The position numbers and the translations under genes are program-made. A stretch of 64,000 bases of DNA. It comes from Catelliglobosispora koreensis DSM 44566 (GTDB lineage: Bacteria > Actinomycetota > Actinomycetes > Mycobacteriales > Micromonosporaceae). The notes under the pieces are model-generated. The model worked only from the letters and a program-made list of their open reading frames with translations, was not told the DNA's origin and did not search any database. The DNA lies in NCBI RefSeq assembly GCF_000379685.1, contig NZ_KB903255.1, positions 109,766-173,765 on the forward strand. The letters run 5' to 3'. Below are positions 36,942-46,445 of the stretch, piece after piece (position 1 is the stretch's first letter; each line of letters begins with the position of its first letter).

Positions 36942-38408
36942 GTGGAGACGGCGGAAATGATCCCCGCGGGGGTGCTCGCGGCAGAGGACCTGGGGCGGGT
37001 CCACCTGATCGGTGTCGGTGGGGTGGGCATGTCCGGGATCGCCCGTCTGCTGCTGACCCGCGGTGTTCCGGTGTCCGGTTCCGAGCTTCGGGAATGGCCT
37101 TCGCTCGCCGGGCTGCGTGCCCTGGGCGGCACCATCTACATGCAGCACACAGAGTCCAATCTGGACGGTGTGGACACCGTCGTCTACTCCACCGCGATCC
37201 CCGCTGACCACCTGGAGATGGCGGAAGCCCGCCGTCGCGGCCTGCGCATCCTGCACCGGTCCGAGGCACTGGCTGCCGCGATGACAGGGCGGCGCACCAT
37301 CGCCATCGCCGGCACGCACGGCAAGACCACCACGACGTCGATGCTGACGCTCATCTTGCAGCACGCCGGAATGTCACCGTCCTTTGTGATCGGTGGCGAG
37401 CTGTCCGAGGTCGGCTCCAACGCCCACCACGGCAGCGGCGAATACTTCGTGGCCGAGGCCGACGAGAGCGACCGCACGATGCTGCTCTACCGGCCGCACG
37501 TGGCGATCATCACCAACGTCGAGGCCGATCACCTCAACACCTATGGCGATCTCGCCGGGCTCGAAGACGCGTTCGTCGAGTTTGGAACGCTGACCGACTC
37601 CGATGGCTTCGTCGTCACCTGTGCTGACGATCCAGGCGTGCAAGCGGTTGCCGAGCGGCTGCGCGCGGCGGGCAAGACCGTCTACACCTATGGCGAAAGC
37701 CCCGACGCTGATCTGCGCCTGACCGAAGTTCACTCCAACGCCACCGGCGTACGCTATCTGGCTACTTTGGACGGTGAACCGCTCGGCGAGTTCTCGTTGC
37801 CGGTGCCCGGGCGTCACCTGGGCCTGAACTCAGCCGCGGCCGTGCTCACGGCGCTGCGGCTCGGCCTCGACCCGGAGGTCATCGCCGCGGGGCTGGCCGT
37901 GCACCCAGGAGTGCGGCGCCGCTTTGAGCTCAAGGGCATCATCGGCGGCGTGCGCGTCTACGACGAGTACGCGTATCACCCGACGTCGATCACGAAGGCG
38001 CTGGAGACGTTGCGGGAAGTCGCGGGCGACGGGCGGCTGCTCGTGGTGTTCCAGCCGTACCGGGTCTACCGCACCCGGGAGATGCAGGCGGAGCTGGCAG
38101 AAGCACTCTCGCTGGCCGATGAGGTCATCGTGATGGAGGTCTTCGGGCCGGGTGAGGTCCGTGAGCCGGGCGAAGGTGGTGTCGCCCTCGCGGCGACGAT
38201 CGACCTGCCGCCACGGCAGAAGATCTTTGTCGCGTCGTGGGAGGACGTTCCCGGTGAGGTCGCCGGGCGAGTCCACGAAGGCGACGTCGTCGTCACGATG
38301 GGAGCCCCGCCCATTTCCCTTATGGGCGAGGAGCTGATTGAGGCGCTGACCGAGCGGGCCGCGAACCCGGGCGGCTATGCCCCACGGCACGCTGTCGGCG
38401 CGGAGTAA
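36942..38408 (+). CDS. murC: UDP-N-acetylmuramate:L-alanine ligase MurC
   Basis: A 488-residue Mur ligase that starts the stem peptide by adding L-alanine. It has the N-terminal GVGGVGMSGIARLLL, the P-loop AIAGTHGKTTTTSM, VAEADESDRTML and the C-terminal DEYAYHPTSI. The GTG has GAGGAGG close upstream. It lies between murG and ftsQ, with gaps of 10 and 6 bases. Confidence 0.96.
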   Translation: METAEMIPAGVLAAEDLGRVHLIGVGGVGMSGIARLLLTRGVPVSGSELREWPSLAGLRALGGTIYMQHTESNLDGVDTVVYSTAIPADHLEMAEARRRGLRILHRSEALAAAMTGRRTIAIAGTHGKTTTTSMLTLILQHAGMSPSFVIGGELSEVGSNAHHGSGEYFVAEADESDRTMLLYRPHVAIITNVEADHLNTYGDLAGLEDAFVEFGTLTDSDGFVVTCADDPGVQAVAERLRAAGKTVYTYGESPDADLRLTEVHSNATGVRYLATLDGEPLGEFSLPVPGRHLGLNSAAAVLTALRLGLDPEVIAAGLAVHPGVRRRFELKGIIGGVRVYDEYAYHPTSITKALETLREVAGDGRLLVVFQPYRVYRTREMQAELAEALSLADEVIVMEVFGPGEVREPGEGGVALAATIDLPPRQKIFVASWEDVPGEVAGRVHEGDVVVTMGAPPISLMGEELIEALTERAANPGGYAPRHAVGAE

Positions 38409-38414
38409 TCGCCT

Positions 38415-39203
38415 GTGGCGGGGGAAGACAGCGACGGACGCGAGCCGAACCCGGCGCGCCGGTGGCGGCTCGTGCGGGCGGGGACCGATGCGATTCCACG
38501 GTCCCTGCGGCGGGTCATGTCACAGAAAGTCCAGTCCCGCTTAGGAAACGTCCCGTGGATCCCGGTCGGTGCCGTGCTGCTGTCGATCGGTTTCGTGGCC
38601 TGGCTGGTGCTTTTCGCTCCGGTGTTCGTGGTGCGCACGATCCAGGTCGACGGCGTAGTCATTCTCACTGACGTCGACGTGAAGCAGGCTGTGGCGTTCG
38701 CTGACGGGCGCCCACTGGCCAGAGTGGACACCGATGAGGTCGCGCAAAAGGTTGCCACACTGGCGCCTGTGCAGGCCGTAAAGGTAACCCGGGAGCTACC
38801 GTCCACTTTGCATATCGTGATCCAGGAACGGACCGCCGTCGCGGGTGTCAAGCGGGATAACCTGTTTCACCTCTTCGACAGCAACGCTGTCATCTTCCGG
38901 ACCGCGGAATCGCTTCCGGGCGGGCTGGTAGAGGTCAAACTTCCCGACACAGGGCCACTTGACCGGGCCATGAAGGCCGCGGCCAGGGTCGTCGAAGCGC
39001 TCACGCCAGAACTTCGCTCCGAATTGGTGCGACTCGAAATCTCTGGTCCGGCGGGGATTCTGCTGGTGCTGAAGAAAGATCGTATGGTTACCTGGGGCGA
39101 CGCGGAGGAAAGCGACAAGAAGGCGAAGGTCGCGACGGCTCTGCTGACCCGCAAAGAAAAGCAGATCGACGTCAGCGTGCCGGCCATCGTCACCATCCAG
39201 TGA
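38415..39203 (+). CDS. ftsQ: Cell division protein FtsQ
   Basis: A 262-residue bitopic membrane protein. About 50 basic cytoplasmic residues are followed by one helix (about residues 54-73, VGAVLLSIGFVAWLVLFAPV). The POTRA domain begins VVRTIQVDGVVILTDVDV, and the FtsQ/DivIB beta domain follows. It scaffolds the FtsL/DivIC complex at the septum. No promoter is needed from murC, whose stop is 6 bases upstream. A 110-base gap with its own promoter separates it from ftsZ. Confidence 0.92.
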   Translation: MAGEDSDGREPNPARRWRLVRAGTDAIPRSLRRVMSQKVQSRLGNVPWIPVGAVLLSIGFVAWLVLFAPVFVVRTIQVDGVVILTDVDVKQAVAFADGRPLARVDTDEVAQKVATLAPVQAVKVTRELPSTLHIVIQERTAVAGVKRDNLFHLFDSNAVIFRTAESLPGGLVEVKLPDTGPLDRAMKAAARVVEALTPELRSELVRLEISGPAGILLVLKKDRMVTWGDAEESDKKAKVATALLTRKEKQIDVSVPAIVTIQ

Positions 39204-39271
39204 CAGGACACGCCGCAACGGTCCTTGGATCACGCCGCGCCGGCACCTACGTTTTCCTTGCAGCTCAGTAG

Positions 39272-39300
39272 TTGACATAGCACTAAGGCTCTAGTAGAGG
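39272..39300 (+). promoter_or_regulatory. ftsZ promoter (predicted)
   Basis: A perfect TTGACA lies at 39272-39277 in the 110-base ftsQ-ftsZ gap. TAGAGG at 39295-39300, 17 bases on, is a weak -10 candidate. ftsZ commonly has its own promoters in actinobacteria, which agrees with this gap in an otherwise tightly packed operon. Confidence 0.45.
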
Positions 39301-39313
39301 TTGAGGGTTTGCG

Positions 39314-40423
39314 ATGACACCACCGCACAATTACCTCGCCGTCATCAAGGTCGTCGGTATCGGCGGTGGCGGCGTCAACGCGGTCAACCGCATGATCGAG
39401 GTTGGCCTTAAAGGCGTGGAGTTCATCGCGATCAACACGGACGCGCAGGCGCTCCTGATGAGCGATGCCGATGTGAAGCTCGACGTTGGCCGGGAGCTGA
39501 CCCGGGGTCTGGGCGCTGGCGCCAACCCTGATGTCGGCAAGAACGCGGCCGAGGATCACCGCGATGAGATCGAAGAGGTGTTGCGCGGGGCCGACATGGT
39601 CTTCGTGACATGCGGTGAAGGCGGTGGCACAGGCACCGGTGGAGCCCCGGTGGTGGCCAACATCGCCCGCAAGCTCGGCGCCCTGACCATCGGTGTGGTC
39701 ACGCGGCCGTTCTCCTTTGAGGGCAAGCGCCGTCAGGTGCAGGCGGAGTCAGGCATCGAGGAGCTGCGCAACCAGTGCGACACGCTCATCGTCATCCCGA
39801 ACGACCGGCTGCTGGCGCTCGGCGACCGCGGCATCACGATGATGGACGCGTTCCGTCAGGCCGACCAGGTGCTGCTGTCCGGTGTGCAGGGCATCACGGA
39901 CCTCATCACGACACCGGGTCTGATCAATTTGGACTTCGCTGACGTGAAGAGCGTCATGAGCGGTGCCGGCAGCGCACTGATGGGCATCGGCAGCGCCCGC
40001 GGCGACAACCGCGCGGTCGAAGCCGCGGAGCGGGCGATCTCCAGCCCGCTGCTGGAGCAGAGCATGGACGGGGCACGCGGGGTGCTGCTGTCCATCGCGG
40101 GCGGATCCGACCTGGGCCTGTTCGAAATCAACGACGCGGCCCAGCTCGTCACCGACGCCGCGCACGCTGACGCGAACATCATCTTCGGCGCGGTGATTGA
40201 CGACGCCCTCGGCGACGAGGTGCGCGTGACCGTCATCGCGGCCGGATTCGACGGTGGCACACCGTCTTACAAGCCAGCAGAGCTGCGCCGCCCGGTTCCG
40301 CCGGTCGAGCCGCCGACCCTGCGCAACCCGGCTCCCACCAGCGCACCGCCCGCACAAGGCGGTCAGCGCAAGGTTCTCTTCGACGACGTCGACGTTCCCG
40401 ACTTCCTTAAGAACGGGTCCTAG
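39314..40423 (+). CDS. ftsZ: Cell division protein FtsZ
   Basis: A 369-residue tubulin-like GTPase that forms the Z ring. The nucleotide loop GGGTGTG is at 103-109, after the N-terminal [23 protein letters not shown] and the T7 loop region LDFADVK with a catalytic Asp are present. A fairly short linker precedes the conserved C-terminal peptide [13 protein letters not shown], which binds partners such as SepF. The reading frame ends inside a perfect hairpin at 40402-40435. Confidence 0.98.
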   Translation: MTPPHNYLAVIKVVGIGGGGVNAVNRMIEVGLKGVEFIAINTDAQALLMSDADVKLDVGRELTRGLGAGANPDVGKNAAEDHRDEIEEVLRGADMVFVTCGEGGGTGTGGAPVVANIARKLGALTIGVVTRPFSFEGKRRQVQAESGIEELRNQCDTLIVIPNDRLLALGDRGITMMDAFRQADQVLLSGVQGITDLITTPGLINLDFADVKSVMSGAGSALMGIGSARGDNRAVEAAERAISSPLLEQSMDGARGVLLSIAGGSDLGLFEINDAAQLVTDAAHADANIIFGAVIDDALGDEVRVTVIAAGFDGGTPSYKPAELRRPVPPVEPPTLRNPAPTSAPPAQGGQRKVLFDDVDVPDFLKNGS

Positions 40424-40435
40424 TTCTTAAGGAAG
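40402..40435 (+). other. Perfect hairpin over the ftsZ stop codon
   Basis: CTTCCTTAAGAAC (40402-40414) and GTTCTTAAGGAAG (40423-40435) form a 13-base perfect stem with an 8-base loop holding most of the TAG stop (40421-40423). The stem is AT-rich for this genome and no T-run follows, so it is not a typical terminator. It could stabilise the 3' end or be an RNase processing site between ftsZ and yggS. Confidence 0.7.
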
Positions 40436-40454
40436 CGAAATTACAGTCTCAAAA

Positions 40455-41168
40455 ATGGGTCTTGAGAAAGAACGGCGCGACGAAATCGCGGCAAATCTGG
40501 TCGCGGTGCGGCAACGCATCGCGACCGCTTGCGCTGCGGCTGGCCGTGATCCGTCGGAGATCACGCTTATCGCGGTCACCAAGACGTATCCAGCCTCGGA
40601 TGTGCTTCATCTCATGGAACTTGGCCTCACCGATGTAGGCGAGAACCGCGATCAGGAGGCGGCGCCTAAGGCGGCCGAGGTCGCGGCCGCTGGAGGCAAG
40701 GTCAGCTGGCACTTCATCGGGCAGTTGCAACGCAACAAGGCGCGTTCCGTGGTGACGTATGCCGACATGGTCCACTCCGTGGACAGCATGAAGCTGGCGT
40801 CCACCTTGGACGGCCACGCGCGGGCTTTACGGAGTACACCCTTGCAGGTGTTGATCCAGGTGAGTCTGGACAAGGACCCGCAGCGCGGGGGAGTGCCCCC
40901 GGCGGACCTCGCGGAACTGGCCCGAAGCGTCGAGAGCATGCCAGGTTTGAAGCTTCGTGGCCTGATGGCCATTGCCCCTCTTGGCGAACCGCCGAAACTG
41001 GCTTTCGCCCGGCTCGCCCAGTACAGCACACTGTTCCAGGCGGAACATCCTAATGCGACAATCGTGTCCGCTGGAATGAGCGACGATTTGGACGCGGCTA
41101 TTGCTTTTGGCGCGACACATGTGCGTATAGGCAGCGCGTTGCTCGGAAAGCGTGCCGCGCTGCGATAG
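40455..41168 (+). CDS. PLP homeostasis protein YggS/PROSC
   Basis: A 237-residue fold-type III PLP-binding protein. The PLP lysine is Lys43 in [39 protein letters not shown] and the C-terminal [19 protein letters not shown] are family signatures. It balances pyridoxal phosphate and has no known enzymatic reaction. It follows ftsZ directly, without the pgeF gene usually between them. No good Shine-Dalgarno sequence lies before the ATG at 40455. Confidence 0.95.
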   Translation: MGLEKERRDEIAANLVAVRQRIATACAAAGRDPSEITLIAVTKTYPASDVLHLMELGLTDVGENRDQEAAPKAAEVAAAGGKVSWHFIGQLQRNKARSVVTYADMVHSVDSMKLASTLDGHARALRSTPLQVLIQVSLDKDPQRGGVPPADLAELARSVESMPGLKLRGLMAIAPLGEPPKLAFARLAQYSTLFQAEHPNATIVSAGMSDDLDAAIAFGATHVRIGSALLGKRAALR

Positions 41169-41281
41169 CCTGGCGGCGGGCACCGAATTACATGGGTGTG
41201 GTTACCGGTTTTGGTGTCCACGCGCGACAGAGCGGCACATGGCGGGGGTCAATGCCGCACGGCGGACGGAGGGGCGCGGCA

Positions 41282-42034
41282 ATGGGCGCACTACGGAAGG
41301 CGGGGGTCTGGCTCGGGCTGGTCGAAGATGAAGACGACCTCGAGTACGACGACTCCGCTGAAGCCTATGACCGGCCGCATTCGCGTTACCGGGCGAGCGG
41401 TGCTGAGCAGGTTCGCAATTCGCGTCGCGACCGTTACGAAGATGACTTTGAAGACGACGACGAGGTAGACGACATCGCCCCGGTGACCCGGGCGCGGCAG
41501 ACCGGCCGTGGCCGTCTTGGCCTTACCGAAGACCGCGAGATCACCGTGCCGCGCACGCCGTCGCGACTGGACGGCCGCGTCGATGGTGGCATTGAGTCCC
41601 GGCTCGAGCAGGCCCGCACCGAGCGGTCGACAGTCCGGCCGATCACCCGGCCCGTTGCGACATCGGCCCCGTCGGCTCCTCCGGCACGGGAGAATCTTGC
41701 TCTTGCCCCGCAGCCGGTGCAGCGAAACGCTCCTGCCGCCGAGGTCACCGACAGCAGGCCACAGATCACTACCCTGCATCCCACGACGTACAACGAGGCA
41801 CGGCAAATCGGGGAGCGGTTCCGTGACGGTTCGCCGGTCATCATGAACCTCACGGAAATGGACGAGGCAGACGCGAAGCGTTTGGTTGACTTTGCCGCGG
41901 GACTTGCGTTCGGGTTGCGCGGTACGATCGAGCGCGTTACGAACAGGGTATTCCTGCTTTCGCCGGCCAACGTCCAGGTCACCGCGGAAGACAAGGCGAA
42001 GATCGCTGAGGGCAGGTTCCTGAACCACAGTTAG
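41282..42034 (+). CDS. sepF: Cell division protein SepF
   Basis: A 250-residue FtsZ-anchoring protein. The N-terminus [13 protein letters not shown] is the membrane-binding amphipathic helix. It is followed by a long acidic and disordered linker to about residue 160. The C-terminal SepF core has [42 protein letters not shown] and [10 protein letters not shown]. The ATG at 41282, with GGAGGGG upstream, is preferred to an earlier in-frame ATG at 41192. In actinobacteria SepF replaces FtsA/ZipA as the membrane tether. Confidence 0.95.
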   Translation: MGALRKAGVWLGLVEDEDDLEYDDSAEAYDRPHSRYRASGAEQVRNSRRDRYEDDFEDDDEVDDIAPVTRARQTGRGRLGLTEDREITVPRTPSRLDGRVDGGIESRLEQARTERSTVRPITRPVATSAPSAPPARENLALAPQPVQRNAPAAEVTDSRPQITTLHPTTYNEARQIGERFRDGSPVIMNLTEMDEADAKRLVDFAAGLAFGLRGTIERVTNRVFLLSPANVQVTAEDKAKIAEGRFLNHS

Positions 42035-42058
42035 CCCTAGCGAGGGACCGCCACTGTC

Positions 42059-42352
42059 GTGTACTCGATTTCGCTACAGCTGGTCTACCTAGCGCTGGAA
42101 GTTTTTCTTCTGACGCTGATAGCCCGGTTCATTATGAGCTTTGTGCTGACAAGAGGACGCCGCTGGCGACCCGCCCGCGGTGCTGCCGCCACGCTCGAAG
42201 TCGTGTGGAGCGTCACTGATCCACCCTTGAAAGCGTTGAGGCGTGTGATCCCACCGTTGCGACTTGGTACCGTGAGCTTCGACCTGTCCTCCATATTGTT
42301 AATCCTGATCTTGTTTGTGCTGCAGTGGATCGTTGGGCGCCTGATCACGTAG
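42059..42352 (+). CDS. YggT/YlmG-family membrane protein
   Basis: A 97-residue membrane protein with two hydrophobic helices (about residues 5-27 and 72-94). The conserved VTDPPLKALRRVIPPLRLGTVSFD lies between them, as in YggT/YlmG. It is found with sepF and divIVA in most Gram-positive division clusters and is thought to help membrane organisation; mechanism is unknown. GTG start, with GAGGGA about 10 bases upstream. Confidence 0.92.
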   Translation: MYSISLQLVYLALEVFLLTLIARFIMSFVLTRGRRWRPARGAAATLEVVWSVTDPPLKALRRVIPPLRLGTVSFDLSSILLILILFVLQWIVGRLIT

Positions 42353-42409
42353 TGACCCCCACTACGGGCTGAGGCCTCAACGCGGCCGTGACTGACCCGA
42401 GGAGTTTCG

Positions 42410-43177
42410 ATGCCGCTCACCCCGGCCGACGTTCATAACGTGGCCTTTAAGAAGCCCCCGATTGGCAAACGGGGCTACGACGAGGAGGAGGTCGACGCCT
42501 TCCTTGACGAGGTTGAGCGCGAACTCGCCCGTCTGATCGAAGAGAACTCCGAGCTGCGCATGCAGGTCGAGCGGGGCGGCGGCCGCGTCGTTCCAGCCGG
42601 CCCTGGCGGCCCGGATCCGCGTCTCGCCGCGGAGCTCAACGAATTGAAGGCGCAGCTCGACCGGGTGCAGCGGGACAAGGTCTCGACCGAGCAGGCCGCT
42701 CGCGCCATGCAAGCGGAGCTCGAGCAGCTTCGCGGTGGCGTCGCCGGCGGCCCGATCACGGGTCCAGATGGTGAGCAGCAGGCGCTGCGGGTGCTGATGA
42801 TGGCACAGCGGACCGCTGACGATCACGTTTCGGACGCGCGCCGCGAGGCCGACAAGGTTCTTGGTGAAGCCCGCTCCAAGGCCGAAGAGGTCACGCGCGA
42901 CGCGCGGGCCAAGGCCGAAGCGCTAGAGCGTGACGCGCGCCAGCGCCACCAAGAGGCGATTTCTGGCCTCGACGCCAAGCGCACCGCGCTTCAGCAGCAC
43001 ATTGACACGCTTAAGCAGTTCGAACGGGAGTACCGGACCCGGCTCAAGGCCTACCTGGAGAGCCAGTTGCGCGACCTGGAAGGCCGTGGCCAAACCCTCG
43101 AAGCCGAGATCGGCCGCGAGGGTGCGGGCGGAGGCGGTCTGGCCGCAGCCGCGACCGGCGCCTACAACGGGCGTTAA
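42410..43177 (+). CDS. Polar growth protein DivIVA (Wag31 type)
   Basis: A 255-residue coiled-coil protein. The N-terminal lipid-binding domain begins PLTPADVHNVAFKKPPIGKRGYDEEEVDAFLD in outline, the standard DivIVA opening. A Gly/Pro-rich spacer near residues 55-70 and a second, longer coiled coil with RREADKVLGEARSKAEEV-type heptads follow. It marks growing poles and recruits wall synthesis in actinobacteria. GAGGAG precedes the ATG. It closes the classical division cluster. Confidence 0.96.
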   Translation: MPLTPADVHNVAFKKPPIGKRGYDEEEVDAFLDEVERELARLIEENSELRMQVERGGGRVVPAGPGGPDPRLAAELNELKAQLDRVQRDKVSTEQAARAMQAELEQLRGGVAGGPITGPDGEQQALRVLMMAQRTADDHVSDARREADKVLGEARSKAEEVTRDARAKAEALERDARQRHQEAISGLDAKRTALQQHIDTLKQFEREYRTRLKAYLESQLRDLEGRGQTLEAEIGREGAGGGGLAAAATGAYNGR

Positions 43178-43284
43178 TAACCCGGAAGACCCTGCCGCTC
43201 GTCCCCCCTCAGCGCATCGCGGGCGGCAGGAACGTAGTCACCTTTATTGATGACACCTGGATGCCGATGTGGCGGGGGTGAGCT

Positions 43285-43896
43285 GTGATTGTTGCTAGTC
43301 TCGTGCTCATCCTCGGCGCCGTCGTGCTGCTTATTCTGGGGCTATTGAACGGATCCAGCGGTTTGCTGGTGGGTTCGATTGGCACCAGCCTTCTGGCCGC
43401 TGTCGCCCTTGTGGTTGGCGTGCGCCAGGCAGGAGCCGCGCGTGCCGCGGCCGGCCTCGATGATGAAGACGAGGACGAGCAGTTTGACGGTGACGAGGGT
43501 GACGAGTGGGCCCACCGGCCGGTGCGCCAGGAGGCGCGGGCCACGGTCCCACCAGTTTCCAGCTGGGACGACGAACCTGCTGCGCCTGCCGGCCTTTCTG
43601 TGCCGGCTCAGGCTCTGCATGAGCGTCCGATCCAGGACGACTTCGACGATGAGGATCCGCCGGATGAGCCGGTGGCCCAGCGGGTGACCGCGGCTGACGC
43701 CGCAAGGGTCGCCCGGATGGGATCCGAGGTGCTGGTCATTGATGGCCGGCCTCGATATCACGTACCAGGATGCGTGCATTTGCTCGGCCGCCCTTACGAG
43801 CCGTTGCCCGTGTCCGAAGCAGTTGATCTCGGATTTAGCCCTTGCGGGCTGTGCGAACCGGACAGCGCCCTGCTCGCCGACGCACGACGGGTCTGA
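43285..43896 (+). CDS. Conserved actinobacterial membrane protein
   Basis: A 203-residue protein of unknown function. Two N-terminal hydrophobic helices (about residues 1-21 and 26-47) anchor it. A very acidic, low-complexity stretch follows to about residue 135. The C-terminal domain carries DGRPRYHVPGC and PVSEAVDLGFSPCGLCEP, with a His and three Cys that could bind metal. I recognise this tail from other actinobacterial division-cluster neighbours but know no function. GTG start. Confidence 0.78.
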   Translation: MIVASLVLILGAVVLLILGLLNGSSGLLVGSIGTSLLAAVALVVGVRQAGAARAAAGLDDEDEDEQFDGDEGDEWAHRPVRQEARATVPPVSSWDDEPAAPAGLSVPAQALHERPIQDDFDDEDPPDEPVAQRVTAADAARVARMGSEVLVIDGRPRYHVPGCVHLLGRPYEPLPVSEAVDLGFSPCGLCEPDSALLADARRV

Positions 43897-43919
43897 TCAA
43901 CTGTCTGCCACAATGAGGA

Positions 43920-44219
43920 ATGCCTCCAGGACGCTCTGCGATTGTCGCGATCCGGGTTAAGCCCGGTGCGTCGCGGACCCGTGCTGGGGGAAGTTATGAC
44001 GGGCCACATGGCCCGGCCTTGATCGTTGCGGTGCAAGCGCCCGCAGTCGACGGCCGGGCCACGGAGGCCGCCCGGCGGGCGCTCGCCTCAGCCCTGGACA
44101 TTCCCGCCGCTCGTGTGTCGCTGAAGACCGGTGCGGCCGCGCGGGACAAACTCTTCGTCATCTCCGATCCACCGTCCGATCTGGACAGTCGCGTGGCACG
44201 GCTACGGGACGAGTCATGA
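43920..44219 (+). CDS. DUF167 (YggU) family protein
   Basis: A 99-residue protein of the DUF167 family. IRVKPGASRTRAGG, a VAVQAPAVDGRATEAA segment and VSLKTGAAARDKLFVI match the small alpha/beta fold. Function is unknown, though it often accompanies yggS and yggT. The ATG at 43920 directly follows GAGGA, so spacing is poor and the true start may be slightly later. It overlaps the antiporter gene by 4 bases. Confidence 0.87.
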   Translation: MPPGRSAIVAIRVKPGASRTRAGGSYDGPHGPALIVAVQAPAVDGRATEAARRALASALDIPAARVSLKTGAAARDKLFVISDPPSDLDSRVARLRDES

Positions 44220-45718
44220 GCGCCTTCAGCGATGTGACACTTCTGTTCGCGATGCTCGTGCTGCTGTTTTCCGTGGCGGCCGTGCGCTGGTCGACCCGGA
44301 TCGGGGTGCCGACACTGCTGGTGTATCTCGCCATCGGTGTCCTATTAGGAGAGTCCTTCATCGGTGTCGAGTTCAGCGACGCCGAATTGACCCGCCAGCT
44401 TGGCTTCCTGGCTCTCGTGCTCATCATCGCCGAGGGTGGGCTGGGCGAGCGGTGGAGCCGGATGCGTACAGTGCTGCCGTCATCGGTCGCCTTGGCCACG
44501 GCGGGCGTGCTCGTGAGCGTGGGTGTTGTCGCGGTCTTCACGCACTACGCGCTCGGGCAAGACTGGCAGACCTCATTGCTTATGGGTGCCGTCATCTCCT
44601 CCACGGACGCGGCCGCCGTCTTCTCCGTCTTCCGCCGTCTTTCGATCCGGCCGAAGATCAAGTCAGTCCTTGAGTCTGAGTCCGGCATGAACGATCCGAC
44701 CGCCGCGCTGCTCGTCATCCTGTTCTCCAGCACCCCTGACACCCAGGGCCCGTGGTGGTCCGTGGTGCTCCTGCTCATTTACGAGCTGGTCGCCGGTCTG
44801 CTCATTGGTGTGTTCACTGGCGTCATGGGCATGGCCCTGCTCAAGCGGGCGGCACTTCCCGCCGCGGGTCTTTACCCGCTCGCGGTTGTGGCGTTGATGA
44901 TCCTCGCGTACTCGGGCGGAGTCGTCGCCCACGCATCAGGGTTTATGGCGGTCTATGTCTGCGCGGTCATCCTCGGCAACGCCCGCCTGCCGCACCGCCA
45001 GGCGATCGTGGGTTTCGCCGACGGCGTGGCCTGGCTTGCCCAAATTGGACTGTTCGTCATGCTCGGCCTGCTCGTGTCCCCGCCCGGGCTGCCCGGCGTG
45101 CTGATTCCGGCCCTACTTATTGGCGCCGCCCTGACCTTCATCGCCCGCCCGGTTTCCGTCGCCGTCTCGCTGGCTCCCTTTAAGTGGACCGTCCGCGAGA
45201 AGTTGTTCTTATCGTGGGCAGGCCTGCGCGGCGCGGTCCCGATCGTTTTCGCGACTATTCCGCTCGCTGGACGGGTAACTAATGCGCCATGGCTGTTCAA
45301 CGTGGTCTTCGTGCTAGTGATCGTCTTTACGCTGGTTCAGGCGAGCACGTTGCCAGCCGCGGCCAAGCTCCTCGGGGTCAGCGCGCCGAACGAGCCAACG
45401 GAGGTCCGGGTCGAGATCGCGCCGCTGGAGCGGATGCGTGCCGACATGCTGCAGCTCGACATCCGCGAGGGCTCACAGCTGGCCGGGGTGCACCTCGACG
45501 AACTGCGCCTGCCGGTCGGTGCCGTGGTCACGATGGTGCTGCGAGATGGGTCCGGTTTTGTGCCGGTACGAGACACTCGTCTCATCGCGGGCGACAGCTT
45601 GCTGATCGTTGCGACAGAGGATGTCCGGGACGAAACGGAGCGCCGATTGCGGGCCGTCAGCCGTCGTGGCCGCCTAGCCCGGTGGTTCGGAGAAGAAGGT
45701 GCCGAGTTAAACAATTAG
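44216..45718 (+). CDS. Potassium/proton antiporter (CvrA/NhaP2-like)
   Basis: A 500-residue CPA-type cation/proton antiporter. About twelve hydrophobic helices fill residues 1-385, with ISSTDAAAVFSVFR and ESESGMNDPTAALLVIL, the ion-site motifs of this family. A cytoplasmic TrkA_C-like domain at about 410-485 (LQLDIREGSQLAGVHLDELRL in part) suggests regulation by small ligands. It probably exports K+ in exchange for protons. Confidence 0.9.
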   Translation: MSAFSDVTLLFAMLVLLFSVAAVRWSTRIGVPTLLVYLAIGVLLGESFIGVEFSDAELTRQLGFLALVLIIAEGGLGERWSRMRTVLPSSVALATAGVLVSVGVVAVFTHYALGQDWQTSLLMGAVISSTDAAAVFSVFRRLSIRPKIKSVLESESGMNDPTAALLVILFSSTPDTQGPWWSVVLLLIYELVAGLLIGVFTGVMGMALLKRAALPAAGLYPLAVVALMILAYSGGVVAHASGFMAVYVCAVILGNARLPHRQAIVGFADGVAWLAQIGLFVMLGLLVSPPGLPGVLIPALLIGAALTFIARPVSVAVSLAPFKWTVREKLFLSWAGLRGAVPIVFATIPLAGRVTNAPWLFNVVFVLVIVFTLVQASTLPAAAKLLGVSAPNEPTEVRVEIAPLERMRADMLQLDIREGSQLAGVHLDELRLPVGAVVTMVLRDGSGFVPVRDTRLIAGDSLLIVATEDVRDETERRLRAVSRRGRLARWFGEEGAELNN

Positions 45719-45835
45719 GTGATATGTTCGTTTTGCCCATTACTGGGCGTAATTTGCACACCAATTAAAACGGACCGAGCGTGGCAGGTTTGTGGAGCGT
45801 TCATACGTTCCGTATTCTTGCCACCCTACTTACGT

Positions 45836-45857
45836 GTGCGCGGCGAGAGCCGCGCAC
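45836..45857 (+). terminator. GNRA-capped hairpin before the DksA-type gene
   Basis: GTGCGCGGC and GCCGCGCAC form a perfect 9-base stem with a GAGA tetraloop, followed shortly by GGCGTTTT. It lies in a relatively AT-rich 163-base gap after the antiporter. It may terminate that transcript or act as a leader hairpin for the next gene. The AT-rich part (45719-45830) probably contains a promoter, but no confident -35/-10 pair was chosen. Confidence 0.55.
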
Positions 45858-45881
45858 GGCGTTTTGCATGTGGGGGATGCC

Positions 45882-46442
45882 ATGGTAGAGCGGACAGCCG
45901 GAAGCAAGAGCGCAACGAAGCACCAAGCTCCACTGAAGACTTCAGCAAAGAAGTCCATCGCCTCTGGCGAGCAAGACTTACGAGCGGCACCACCACCTAC
46001 GTCAAAAGCTGGAGCCACGATGGTCAAACCTGCCGAATCGAAGCCCGCGACGAAGACCGCGGCGGCGAAGAAGGGCTCCCGCAGCGCGGCTGAGACCGAG
46101 AAGATCCGGCAAGCGCTCACCTCTCGCCGTGACGAGCTGCAAGAGGAATACGACCAGACGTTGGCAGAGCTCGCTGAGTTGCAGCGCGATCGGCTCACCG
46201 ACTCCGCCGGTGATGACCAGGCGGACACCGGCACCAAGACCTTCGAGCGCGAACAGGAAATTACGCTGGCCAACGGCATCCTTGAGCGCATCACCCAGGT
46301 GGAGCGGGCATTGGAACGTCTCGATGAGGGAAGCTATGGCTGGTGCGAGCGGTGTGGCAACCCCATCCCGGTCGAGCGGCTGGCGGCCTTCCCGTCGGCG
46401 ACCCTATGTGTGTCGTGCAAGCAACTTGAGGAGCGTCGCTGA
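45882..46442 (+). CDS. DksA/TraR-type zinc-finger protein
   Basis: A 186-residue DksA/TraR-family protein. The first 70 residues are Lys/Ala/Ser-rich and likely disordered. A coiled coil (about 70-105) follows, with DSAGDDQADTG. A four-Cys zinc finger is formed by C155, C158, C176 and C179. Relatives bind the RNA polymerase secondary channel and modulate transcription. The ATG at 45882, with GGGGGA just upstream, is chosen. It stands just before lspA, a common actinobacterial arrangement. Confidence 0.9.
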   Translation: MVERTAGSKSATKHQAPLKTSAKKSIASGEQDLRAAPPPTSKAGATMVKPAESKPATKTAAAKKGSRSAAETEKIRQALTSRRDELQEEYDQTLAELAELQRDRLTDSAGDDQADTGTKTFEREQEITLANGILERITQVERALERLDEGSYGWCERCGNPIPVERLAAFPSATLCVSCKQLEERR

Positions 46443-46445
46443 GCC

